Positions 23,217-33,189 of a DNA stretch of 64,000 nucleotides are shown piece by piece. The position numbers were made by a program, and so were the translations under genes. The stretch lies in NCBI GenBank assembly GCA_029204225.1, contig CM055112.1, positions 46,235,063-46,299,062 on the forward strand, in the 5' to 3' direction. The notes under the pieces were generated by a model, which was not told the origin of the DNA, searched no databases, and saw only the letters and a program-made list of their open reading frames with translations. Positions within the stretch are counted from its first letter, which is position 1, and every line of letters begins with the position of its first letter. Source of the DNA: Diphasiastrum complanatum (taxonomy: Eukaryota; Streptophyta; Lycopodiopsida; Lycopodiales; Lycopodiaceae).

Positions 23217-23866
23217 TGTTGCGCCAACACCTCAAAGGGTGCTAGGACTTGAGCAGTTTTTCCAACACACGCTTAAGTCTAACATTCATCCATCACGCAC
23301 TTACGTAAAAGCCAACTTAGAAATGTAACAAGCTTAACCATTCAGACTTAGGAAAATTGAAATCCCAACCAACCCGAAAGCCAACTCAGAATTCGTCCCC
23401 AAAAGGTAACCAAAGGCAAAGACCAAGCCACACATGAAATCCAAGGCATAGTGGTCGCCAAACTAACCAAATGGCACAGCGGCGAGCCACACGTCGGTGA
23501 CGTGGACCCTTAGGTGCCGACGACGCAAAACAGTTGTAGTAAGGGTCCTTCCACTTGGACCAGTCCCGGAGGCAAAACCGAAATAATAATCATCCCCAAG
23601 GATCAACTTTATCAAATTTGGAAGAGATTACATTCATACATAGATTGACTAGTCTCGGGGCCACCAACACATGCTGGGCATTGTGGCTGGCTCATGCTGG
23701 TAGAGAGAACTGAGATCTGGCAACTGGATTTCTTGCGCTGGTTGAGCTGCCCAAGTTTCTGTCTGCCGGACTTCCCCTATATAGTTCTGATGTGATTTGG
23801 TGCACCCCCTCTATTTTGGCGTGCATTCTGGTAAAGCACGCTTTTTTGGACTTAGTTTTTATTTAA
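23217..23866 (-). repeat. 5' LTR of the gag-only element, truncated
   Basis: The forward strand starts TGTTGCGCC (LTR end on the element strand). The part equivalent to 20206-20468 is missing; similarity stops at 23866, where LTR family A sequence begins. Confidence 0.82.
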
Positions 23867-24408
23867 AAGAATCAATGCGCAAGGCATCTACTTTGTCTAT
23901 CTTTGATAAGTTTTTGATGCTATTATTTTCACACACTACTGAATACGCAAATGGTATTCAATATATATACACAATTTTACAAGTGTGCAGATGAAAAAAG
24001 TACAAAGTGGATGTGCTGTCTGTAGGAGATCGTGGGTGGCTACTATCGTTGTCAAATCTGTTAGCATGGTTGCATGGGATGAGCGTGAAAAGGCTGCGAC
24101 GTCAGCCTTTGCTGAAATGAACGTTGGTGAAGATGCAAAAAATGTGACACTCTGACAAATGCTTTAGGATTTGATTTATAGGGTGCCTTCGCTTTTCCTA
24201 GGGCACCTTCGGCATTTTGTAAGGCAGTGGCGTCTTTTTCGCCTGTCACAAATCACGTGTGAAAACACAGTGTCGTGTTTTTCGCCTTTTTCGCCTGTGG
24301 AAAATTACTTGTATATATGTAGACTATGCGACAACATGAGTAAAAATGCAACATGAATGGAGGCAGATTAAAATAGGATTTAGGAGAGTAGAGAAGATAA
24401 ATCCAACA
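23867..24408 (-). repeat. LTR family A fragment (3' LTR, minus element)
   Basis: It matches the solo LTR at about 32240-32719 and ends ATCCAACA like that copy. Shared landmarks are GAATACGCA(A/G)ATGGTAT, ATGAATGGAGGCAGATTAAAAT and GGATTTAGGAGAG. A TATA-like AATATATATAC lies near 23960 in the expected promoter position. Confidence 0.82.
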
Positions 24409-24650
24409 CCCCATATTAATCTAGATCCATGAATGCCTTGATCTTCAGACTAAGCAATGCAGAAAACTTGTTGTGTGTATTAACACTTAATGTCTTCGTG
24501 AATATATCTGCAACCATGTTCTGCGTTTTGCAGTATGTTAAGCTCACCTCTTTGTTGAGAACCTTCGTCAGTAATAGGTTCATTCCTTTTACAGATTGAA
24601 TTAGCTTTGTAGACCACGCGGTTTCGTCCGCTATTGTCTTGTGTTCCACA
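24409..24650 (-). pseudogene. PPT and C-terminal copia RNase H fragment
   Basis: AGATTAATATGGGG (minus strand, 24422-24409) is a polypurine tract right before the LTR. Upstream, LNKEVSLTYCKTQNMVADIFTKTLS is the conserved copia RNase H end; its stop TAA lies at 24416. The rest of pol is missing beyond about 24650. Confidence 0.8.
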
Positions 24651-25320
24651 ACATTTTTGACATGTATATTTTGCTATACTTAATCTGATAACAGCTCTGT
24701 TTTGTTCTACGTTTAGATTTGTGTCAATTTTGCTATGCTTTTCTACATTCTGTCTTACTCTCTTATTGCTCAATATGGTAATCTGTTCTTAGCAAATTAT
24801 TATTAGTGGCTGTTGGCGACTAATATTTAGTCTTGCCTTTCGTGACTGATTATCAGTCTAGCTCTTTGCTTATCATTCACGACTAATAATTTGTCTAGTT
24901 GTTCGCAACAAATTATTCTTTTGATGTGTTGTTGCTTAATGTTTGGCTATGTAATCAGATCGGCCATGATTTCTGTCACTAAAGTTCTGTTCGTTTCTAT
25001 CACTAACGTTCTGTTCATTTCTGATGGCTCATTTTGCTGCACACGAGCACTTTCCGTTCAAGTTCGTTTCTCGTTCGAGTTTCGAGTTCGCTTCTTTTCA
25101 TGTTCGTTTCTTTTCGAGCTATTTTTTGTGTTTCTCACACTCACACACCCTCTTTCAGTTCCCACCAACTCGTAGGTTTTCTCTCTCTATCAGGGTGCAT
25201 TTGTACATTTTACATTTAGTATGCAATAGTGTGATAGAGTGATAGTGTGTGTTCTTTTTCCGCCTTCTTGTGGTAATTGCTTATGGTGAATGCTTGATGT
25301 TGCATATCTGATTGTTTGAC
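24650..25320 (+). repeat. LTR family A-related fragment, plus orientation
   Basis: The reverse complement resembles 31640-32110 of the solo LTR: AGTGATAGAAA, TGTAGCCAAACATT, ACAAATTATTAGTCG-type boxes and GAAACGAAC runs. It is inverted relative to the adjoining RNase H fragment, so the join near 24650 is a rearrangement. The right end is not defined. Confidence 0.6.
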
Positions 25321-25323
25321 ATC

Positions 25324-25790
25324 AGCTAGTAGTATATATTTACAAGTGTCTTAAAAAAATATCTTACAAGTATTAAATGCTATTTATGCCAGTTTTTGTA
25401 TATGTACAAAATAGGTAACCGCCCTTGGGATATTTAGCTGTTCAGTGTTCTTAGAGTTGATCATAAGTTGGCGATGTCGGTTTGCCACTATTGCGAAAAC
25501 CCCGAAGGTGCTTTTGAACAGAGAAAGCGTGTAAATCTCAAAGGTGCGAAAATCCCGAAGGTATGCCTGAAATGGATTTCAAGGCATTTTGGTTACTGTG
25601 TCGCATTTTCTCGAAGGTGCGAAAAATGTGAAGTGGACGAAAAATTCGAAGGTGCCTTAAAAAAAGATTTTAAGGCAAAAACGAAAATTGCGAAAAAATG
25701 TAACGGTCCAAAATATGTAGTCGGCTTTCGGTTGTTTTCAGGATGCTCATTACCTGAACGATTGTTAAGGCTGAGCATTAAAATCTAACA
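25324..25790 (-). repeat. 3' LTR (truncated) of the 25-29 kb copia element
   Basis: It matches 28874-29351: AGCTAGTAGTATATATTTAC, TGGCGA(T/C)GTCGGTTTGCCACT, GCATTAAAATCTAACA. It is followed by CTCCCCTTTA, the complement of the PPT TAAAGGGGAG. Confidence 0.9.
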
Positions 25791-25800
25791 CTCCCCTTTA

Positions 25801-28545
25801 ATGTAGATCCTGAAAATCTTTGAGATTTAACATTTAAATCTTTGTTCAGATTTAACATATCGTTAAATTTGAGATGATGCTCCTTTGATAGAGCCTTTGT
25901 GAAGTAATCTGCTACCGTGTATTTTTTCTTGCAGAAAACTAATGCTACTTCCTTGATATGCACTTTCTCTCTAATAATACATGATTTTAATATGTTTGCT
26001 TCAAGAGTGAAATCTCGAATTGAGATATAGTGTTATTGTGCTTTGATTGTCACAATAGATTGTTGTAGGAAGTGTTTGTGCAAGGTTGAGGTCTGCAAGC
26101 AGTTGGCTTAGCCAGATCGCTTCTTTGGTTGCATTTGTGGCAGCTATGTATTCGGATTCCGTTGATGATAATGCAACTGAGGTGCTGTATGAAAATACAA
26201 ATCCAAAAGTTGATTTTCTGGTATCAGCATCTCCTGCCCAATCCACATCTGTGTAGGCTTCAAGGATGTTGGCAGTTTGGTTGTCTCCATAGCAGATGCT
26301 GAGAGTTTTCGTTGCTTGGATATACTTCATGACCTTTGTTAGTGCTTTCCAATGAGTTAAGTCTGGATTTGATATGATCTGGCTAAGTGTATTGATTAAA
26401 TATGCAAGGTCTGGATGCGTGTAGATCATTGCGTACATCAGTGAGCCGATGATGGATTGAAACGGGTAGCTCTTCATTTCCTCTTTTTTTTGTCCTAGTT
26501 TGAGGAGACTGTTTCTTTGATAATTTTAGTCTAGGGTCGAGTGGAAAGTGACTTGGTTTGTAATTGGCCATTCCATACTTTTTCAGCACGTTGTTGAGAT
26601 ATCGTTGCTGATTGATGAAAATCAGTATGCTGGGTCGATCTCGTTGGATTTGGATTTCGAGACAATAGTGGGCTGGAACCATATCAGTCATCTTGTACTC
26701 ATGGGCCAGCATGCATTTCATTTCCTTCATCAGATTCAGATCGTTACTGAATAGTAGAGTATCATCTACGTAGAGAGTGATAATGATGAAGTAATCTGAT
26801 ACAGACTTGAAGTAGACATTTGAGTCTGCCGAGTTTGGAATAAAACCATTCTCGATAAAAAAAAATGCACTGATTTTTTAGAACCAAGCTCTGGGTGACT
26901 ATTTCAGTCCGTAGAGAGCCTTATAGATTTTACATACAAGGTGCTTTTGATTGCCCTTAAGTTCGTATCCCTCTGGCTGCGACATATAGATTTCATCTTC
27001 AATGATTCTGTTAGGAAAAGCTGTCTGGACATCCCTCTGGTGGACTTCAAGATTTGTTATGGCTGCAAAGGAGAGGAGTAGGTGGATCAAAGCATGTTTG
27101 ACAACTGGGTTGAAGGTTTCAAAATAATCCAGATCTGAAATCTGGGAGTAGTGTTTGGCGACTAGCCTGGCCTTGTAGCGATTTAACTTTCCTTCAACAT
27201 CATACTTCGCCTTGAATATCCATTTGCATGGAATCGAATTTTGGTCCTTTGGCAACTCAGTGACTGTCCATGTCTAATTTTCTAATAGAGAATCGAATTT
27301 GGTGTCCATCGCTACTTTCCACTGGTCAGCGTTAGGAGTAGACATAGCCTCAGAAATGGTGGTCGGTTCTTGCACAAAGCAGTAGGTCAGATCATTCATA
27401 AATCTGGATGGAGGCTGTCTGGACCTGTTCGACCTTCTGGGTTGAACTTTGGTCCTCTAATGTGGGTTGACTCATTGAGGTTCTGACTCATTGTCTAAGT
27501 CAATGTCGCTATTCTATAGTTGAATCCCTGGATCAGAATTTGGGTGCTCGATCCCTAGGTTGGACTTGTCAGCAGCTTATTCCTTGTGGTCGATGAACTA
27601 GTCTTCCACAAAAATGACATCTCTATTGGTGAATGCTTTCTCAATATTCAGATTGTAGAGCTTGCATGCCTTGTGATTTGGGAAATAGTCGATGAAAATC
27701 ATTTTTCTATTTTGTCGTCTAGTTTTCTTCTTAGATTTACAGGGATTTGAGTGAAAGCAATGCATCCAAACACTTGAATCTACTTGAGTGATGGTTTCGA
27801 TCCTCTTCGGCCATTCAGGACTTTTGTAATGGATCGATTTTGAAGATGGGCTGCTATAGTAACAACTTCTGCCCATAATTTCTTTGGAAAAGAGGCATGG
27901 GCCAGCATGCTTTTGCCACTTTCGATGAGTGTCCGATTCTTCTGTTTAGCTATATCATTGGACTGAGGTGAGTAGTTGGATGTAAATTGCTGATGTATTC
28001 TTCTGGCCTTGCAGAACTCCTTGAATTCTATGGAGATATACTCTCCCCCTCCATCTATGCATAAGAACTTGATCTTCCTCTGGGTCTAGTTTTCTGCAGA
28101 TGCCTTGAACCGCTTGAAGAACTTTGATGTTTCATATTTGTTCTTCATAAAATAAGTAGTAGTCCTTCGAGAGAAGTCGTTGATGAAGGTCAGAAAATAG
28201 AGAGCTCCCCTTGTGGAAGCAGTCTGCATCGGGCCACAAATGTCGCTATGTACAAGGTCAAGCAAGCCTTTGGAAGTATGAACCGAGTCAGAACTGAAAG
28301 GACTCCTAGCATGCTTGCTGATAATACAACTTTCGCATGGAGAAGTTGGCTTGCTGACAGAAGGTAGATCTTGTACTAGACTCTGAGCAGACATTTGATG
28401 AATACTATTGAAATTAAGATGGTCGAGTCTGAAATGCCATAGCATATCAATTGATTCAAAAGTGGCTATGTGAAGAGCTTGACAGTTAGAAGAGTAGCAA
28501 TGGCTAAGTTTGTAAAGATAGCCGCTTCTTCTTTTGAAGGCTATA
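25801..28545 (-). pseudogene. Copia pol relic: GAG-pre-int, integrase, RT, RNase H
   Basis: Minus-strand order: WHFRLDHLNFNSIHQM and CESCIISKHARSPF (GAG-pre-integrase), DLVHSDICGPMQT and FINDFSRRTTTYF (integrase), then MIFIDYFPNHKACKLYNL. The reverse transcriptase has IPCKWIFKAKYDVEGKLNRYKARLVAK, HQRDVQTAFPN and EIYMSQPEGYEL. RNase H has YTDVDWAGDADTRKSTFGF, SSTESEYIAATNATKEAIWL, CDNQS and VADYFTKALS. AFLNG reads AFPNR. Numerous stops and shifts break the polyprotein. The closest relative in this window is the element at 58.2-63 kb. Confidence 0.9.
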
Positions 28546-28606
28546 ACTTCTAGAATTTGTCAAGAATTGTGCAGCCGTTTGTGTTGAATTTGACCTTCCG
28601 ATACCA

Positions 28607-29351
28607 TGTCGTAAAATGTGGGTGACCGGCAGTGGAAGTTTGAGCGTAGGCGTGTAGGAACGGAAACACAACAGTTAGCAGCGGAAATATTCAAGATGAA
28701 TGATTTAGACAAATTGCGCAAATGAACGATACAGTAGTGAGACAAAAATGAACTCTGATGAATATTAAACAGGTTGTACATTGCTTGAAGTGATAACTTC
28801 AACTTGATTGTTGAGTGTGATTATGCTGGCTACAGATAAGTCTAAATGTTAAAAACCTTACTAAGCTTGATTTAGCTAGTAGTATATATTTACGAGTGTC
28901 TTCAAGAAATATCTTACAAGCATTAAATGCTATTTACGCCAGTCTTTGTATATGTACAAAGTAGGTAACCACCCTTGGGATATTTAGTTGTCCAGCTATT
29001 AATAGGGTTGATGATAAGTTGGCGACGTCGGTTTGCCACTATTGTGAACAACCCAAAAAACCCAAAGGTGCCTTTGAATAGAGAAAGCGTGTAAATCTCG
29101 AAGGTGCGAAAATCTCGAAGGTATGCCTGAAATGGATTTCAAGGCATTTTGGTTACTGTGTCACATTTTTTGGAAGGTGCGAAAAATGCGATGAGGGCGA
29201 AAAAGAAGAAGGTACCTTAAAAAAAAAGGTTTTAAGGCAAAAATGAAGATTGCGAAAAATGCGAAGGTTCGAAATATGTAGTCGGCCTTTGGCTATTTTC
29301 AGGATGCTTATAACTTGAACAATTGTTAAGACTGAGCATTAAAATCTAACA
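28607..29351 (-). repeat. 5' LTR of the 25-29 kb copia element
   Basis: The LTR is 745 bp, TGTCGT...CTAACA in forward orientation. The adjacent primer site (28595-28606) has decayed to the complement of TGGTATCGGAAG. A homologous LTR start (TGTCGTAAA) follows the intact primer site at 62279-62290. Confidence 0.85.
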
Positions 29352-30335
29352 GTGTCATGAATCTTGCATGCATTGCATAGTTTCAAAGCTTCCCATTCGC
29401 TAGTGTGCAATTTTCAAATGCTTTGTTCAGCCATCGGTTTATGGCATAGTGAACTTATAGCAACTCATCGACATCCATTCAAATGTAATACAATCCTACA
29501 ACAACTTGTCAAATGTAGCTTTTATTGCACATTTCATGTCAAGTGCCCAACCTAGTACGCTAAGCAGGGACTTGTCCCTATGTGGCTTCTTGCGCGTATA
29601 AGCCCATGACCCAATGAGCACGCAAGGCGATTGTAAATAGAAATAATGGATTTGGGCCCCTTGTAATTAAAATAAAACTTGAGGTCCAAAGTCATTTTAA
29701 ACTTAGAAGCCTATTATTTTAGAGTTGGGTCCAACTTGGGCTCACATGAATCTTGTGAATTCTAATGTACTTTTTGTGGACCTTTGGATTAAGTTGGGTC
29801 AAAGATGAATGGTTAGGATCAATGTACACATTAGCCAATGGAATTTTCGGGCAAGGGCCTTCCCCATTTATAAAAAGACACCATTTGTACTCTATTTTCA
29901 TGCTTAATGAAAAGGAGAAAATTGTACCAAATTTTGGAGAGAAGCATCCTCATTTGCTATTCACTACTTGTTAATGTGCTTGATTGTGTTTTCATTTTGC
30001 TCTCAAATTTGCAAGTTTTTGGTTTCCATAGTTAAAGTTTTTGCATTAGCAAGCACAAGGAGCAATTGAGCTAACCTTCACCCTCACTCTCTCTCTCCAC
30101 CTCTCTATTACTCTCTTCCTCTCTTCTATTCTATTCTTCTCCTTCACAAGATCATGATGAATGTTAGTTTAGTGGAGTAGAGTTAGGGGTGTGTAGTGTT
30201 AGTGGTGATAGAGTTAGAGAAAAAGTAGAGAACTACCTAAAAGTAGCATCTATTCATAGTTAGGCACCTATCTAGTGTTCTAGCCCTTGTTGACAGGCGG
30301 GAGGGCTACTACTACGCAAGATCTTCGACCCTGCA
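29352..30335 (+). repeat. 5' LTR of a Ty3/gypsy element
   Basis: It ends ...CCCTGCA, one base before an Asp-tRNA-type primer site. The left edge is set only by the neighbouring copia LTR and may be truncated. It carries a CCAAT box and a TATA box in promoter spacing. Confidence 0.7.
29835..29877 (+). promoter_or_regulatory. LTR promoter: CCAAT and TATA boxes
   Basis: CCAAT at 29835-29839 and TTTATAAAAAG at 29867-29877, about 460 bp before the LTR end. This is a plausible core promoter for the gypsy transcript; the start would lie near 29905. Confidence 0.65.
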
Positions 30336-30336
30336 G

Positions 30337-30354
30337 TGGCGTCGTTGCCGGGGA
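30337..30354 (+). other. Primer-binding site, Asp-tRNA type
   Basis: TGGCGTCGTTGCCGGGGA differs at one base from the TGGCGCCGTTGCCGGGGA used by plant gypsy elements of the Tat/Athila group. Confidence 0.9.
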
Positions 30355-31520
30355 TAGGTTTCCACTAACTAGTATAGCTGCATTTTAGCTATTTCTTGCT
30401 TTTTGGAGTAGTTTTAGGTAGATTTTTGGGTGTTTAGAGTTAGTTTTCTATATTTTTTTGTGTTTGGACTATTCACAACTAGCGAAGGCGGTGTGAGAGG
30501 GTAGAGGATGCCCTAAATAATCTAAGGGCTTGACATCCGAACCAAAACTTGAGAAAACCCAAAAAAACACACCAATCTGCATTTTGGAGGGAAAAGAGCC
30601 AAAATTTTCATCAGATTTTGTTTTCTCCAAAACCAGTGAGAGATAACTCTCATATGACTGGCAGCAGCTCCAGGGTATTGTCTCAGACCTGCATAGAAGC
30701 CTGCGAGAGTTAATTCCAAGCAGATTGCAAAAATCAGAGAAAAAATCATAAAAATTTAAAATATCCTTGTAAAAAACCAAAAAAATTCAAATCTTCATAA
30801 GAACTTTCGCAAAGCCCTCTGAAGTTCCGTCTCAGTAAGACCAAGACACAGAAAAGCTTGTGAGAGTTAGTTCATTGTCTAAGTGCCTATGCGAGAGTTC
30901 CCAGTGGAAAAAAGACGGAAAAATACCTAAAAACCCTCGTAGACACTAAAATTTTCAGTTCTAGTGGTCAAGAACCCTTGCAGAGAATTCTAAAGTTTCT
31001 AAAGAATTCTCAGTGAGATCAAGACACATAAGAGTCTGCGAGAGTTAGTTTGATTCCAGTGAGCATAAATTTGGTTTAAGTGCTAAAAAGTCACTAAATA
31101 GTAAAGATCCAGCAAATCCTTCCAAAGAGAACTCTCGTAGACCATTTCAATTGATCCAGAATGACAATTTCCATTAGTGATGAAGCCTGCGAGAGTTAGT
31201 ACTGAGTATCAGTGAAGATCAAGCCAAATTAGTGGTTTTGAACCCTCGCAAATAGTGAAATTTTCACCTTATGCGAGAGTTAATTCTCGTAGAGATTTTT
31301 AGAGTCAGATCCAAGCTAGATTCAGCTCTTGTGATCCTTGCGAGAGTTACTTCCCTCACATAGCCAACCCTCGTCCCAGAGAACCCTCGCAGACTAGATA
31401 AGTGGAAAGATCTGTACCAGATCCAGCTATTGTCAAAATCTCAGGTCAATCAGTGCAAGGAGTAAAAAGTTATCAAGAAAAACCACCGTAAGGGACCTGA
31501 TTTTCACTTTCAGCCAATCG
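30355..31520 (+). repeat. Gypsy leader with recurrent GCGAGAGTT motif
   Basis: About 1.1 kb of non-coding leader lies between primer site and gag. GCGAGAGTT (or GTGAGAGTT) occurs at 30703, 30860, 30891, 31038, 31189, 31273 and 31340, often as TGCGAGAGTTAGTT, alternating with the near-complement AACCCTCGCAGA. Confidence 0.7.
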
Positions 31521-31522
31521 GA

Positions 31523-33185
31523 TTGATCAGATCCTTAAGATCCAGAGTGCATCCCATTGTACAAGCAAGATCCAACTATCTTGGACCCCACCATCGGATG
31601 AATTTGAGATCTGGACGATCAGTAGCAAGAAGTGTTGGGAGAGAGGGAGGAAGAATAAATGACGAACATGAACGAGAAACGAACTCAAACAAGAAACGAA
31701 CGAGAAGCGAACTCGAACAGAAAATGTTCGTGCGCAGCGAAATGAGTTAAATGACTCTCTCCCTAAGCATGACTATGCCTATCAGAATAAACAAAACTTT
31801 AGTGATAGAAATCACAGTCATTCTAGATTATGTAGCCAAACATTTAAATGGATGAAGTGCTAGATGAATAATTTGTCACGAATTGCAAGACAAATTATCT
31901 GTCATGAATGATTCGCGAAGAGCTAGACTGTGCTGACTGATAATTAGTCGCGAATTATTCATGAAAGACAAGACTAAAAGTTGATTGTCTATTACTAGAA
32001 AGAGCAACAAGAAAGATCAGACAGAATGAAGAATAAGCATAGCAATATTGACAGTCTAAAACACAGAACAAATGAACTATGTCAGATTAAGTATATCAAG
32101 TATACAAGTCAATTATGCGGTAGAGCACAAGACTCTAGTGGACAAAACTGCATGCCCTACAATGCTTATTTTTGTATGTAATGAAGAATGAAAACCTCTT
32201 CTCTTAGTCTCTTTTTCACTCACTTGATCATCTGATAATCATCATCATCGAATACGCAGATGGTATCCAGTATATATACATAATATTACAAGTGTGCAGA
32301 TGCAAAAGTATAGAGTGGATGTGTTGTCTGTAAGAGATCCTGGGAGGTTGCAATCGTTGTCCAATCTATTAGCACAACTGCATGGGGTGAGGGTGAAAAG
32401 GGTGCGACGTTAGCCAGTACTGAAGCGAACGTTGGTGATGACGCAAAAGTGCGTCACTCTTACAAATGGCCTTAGGATAAGATTTACAGGGTGCCTTATC
32501 TGTTAGGACACCTTTGGCATTCAGTAAGGTAGTGTCCTCTTTTTGCCTGTCACCATGACTTTTGTAAGAACACAGTGTCGCGATTCATTCGTCTTTTTTT
32601 CGTCTATGCGAATTTGCATGTAAAAATACAGACTGCGTGACAACGTTAGAAAAATATGCAACATGAATGGAGGCAGATTAAAATTGGGATTTAGGAGAGC
32701 AGGAGGAGTAAATCCAACAAGAAGGACAACGAATCAAGCACCACACCCTCTCAAATTAGCAGTTGCGCAACAAGAGTCAGAACCGAAACCAGTGCCAATG
32801 GATCCAATAGGTCAACCCGTACCTGTCGCTCACTTGCAAGCAGTCTGGAGGGCACCTCAGATAGAGATACCAAAATACGATAGATCATCAGATCCCATCC
32901 ACTTCCTCCAGATCTACGAGCAAGCTTGTGAAATCTACGGCGATCGGACACTTGCAGAGAAGTTGATGTTGTTTCCCATGTCACTAATAGCGGTGGCTCA
33001 AGATTGGTTTTTCAATGTGTCGGAAGAAAAAAAAATCCACCTGGGAAGCGGTTAAAGCAGCTCTCATCACGCGTTTTAAATCAAGGAAGTTTCTAGAAGA
33101 CCATTTCTCCTTCTCAGCAAGGTCAAGATGGGGAAAAGAGAATGGGTCAGGGACTATATTGAGTGGGTCAAACATCTACGATCCG
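31523..33185 (+). pseudogene. Ty3/gypsy gag, split by a solo LTR
   Basis: The Gag starts near 31523 and has the N-terminal MNLRSGRSVAR signature typical of Tat/Athila Gag. It is interrupted at 31632 by a solo LTR and resumes at 32720 in the same frame. The second part has PVPVAHLQAVWRAPQIEIPKYDRSSDP, the FLQIYEQACE block and LFPMSLIAVAQDWF. An A-rich run near 33040 shifts the frame to WEAVKAALITRFKSRKF, and the relic ends where a minus-strand copia begins (about 33185). The gypsy pol at 39-40 kb may once have belonged to it. Confidence 0.85.
31633..32719 (-). mobile_element. Solo LTR (family A) with 5-bp target duplication
   Basis: 1087 bp, TGTTGGGAG...ATCCAACA, flanked on both sides by AGAAG (31628-31632 and 32720-32724). 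No primer site, PPT or coding sequence is inside. The orientation is minus, because related copies at 24408 and 55503 place PPT or flank on that side. A TATA-like TGTATATATA sits at 32271-32280 on the minus strand. Deleting the LTR and one AGAAG restores a continuous gag frame across the site. Confidence 0.95.
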
Positions 33186-33189
33186 AGTG

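Larger units (their letters stand above)
19773..23866 (-). mobile_element. Gag-only LTR retrotransposon (TR-GAG type)
   Basis: Two directly repeated LTR segments (19773-20468 and 23217-23866) flank a 2.7-kb interior. The minus-strand order is 5' LTR, primer-binding site, decayed gag, PPT, 3' LTR. No protease, reverse transcriptase, RNase H or integrase motif is seen inside. Both LTRs are truncated on their outer parts, so no target duplication can be read. Known: plant TR-GAG elements carry only gag and depend on other elements for pol. Inference: this is such an element, or a deletion derivative that looks like one. Confidence 0.72.
25324..29351 (-). mobile_element. Ty1/copia element lacking gag (minus strand)
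   Basis: The 5' LTR (28607-29351) and a truncated 3' LTR (25324-25790) are direct repeats. The interior holds GAG-pre-integrase, integrase, reverse transcriptase and RNase H, but no Gag or protease: only about 60 bp separate the GAG-pre-integrase region from the primer site. The left LTR has lost its outer 270 bp. It is non-autonomous and decayed. Confidence 0.88.
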
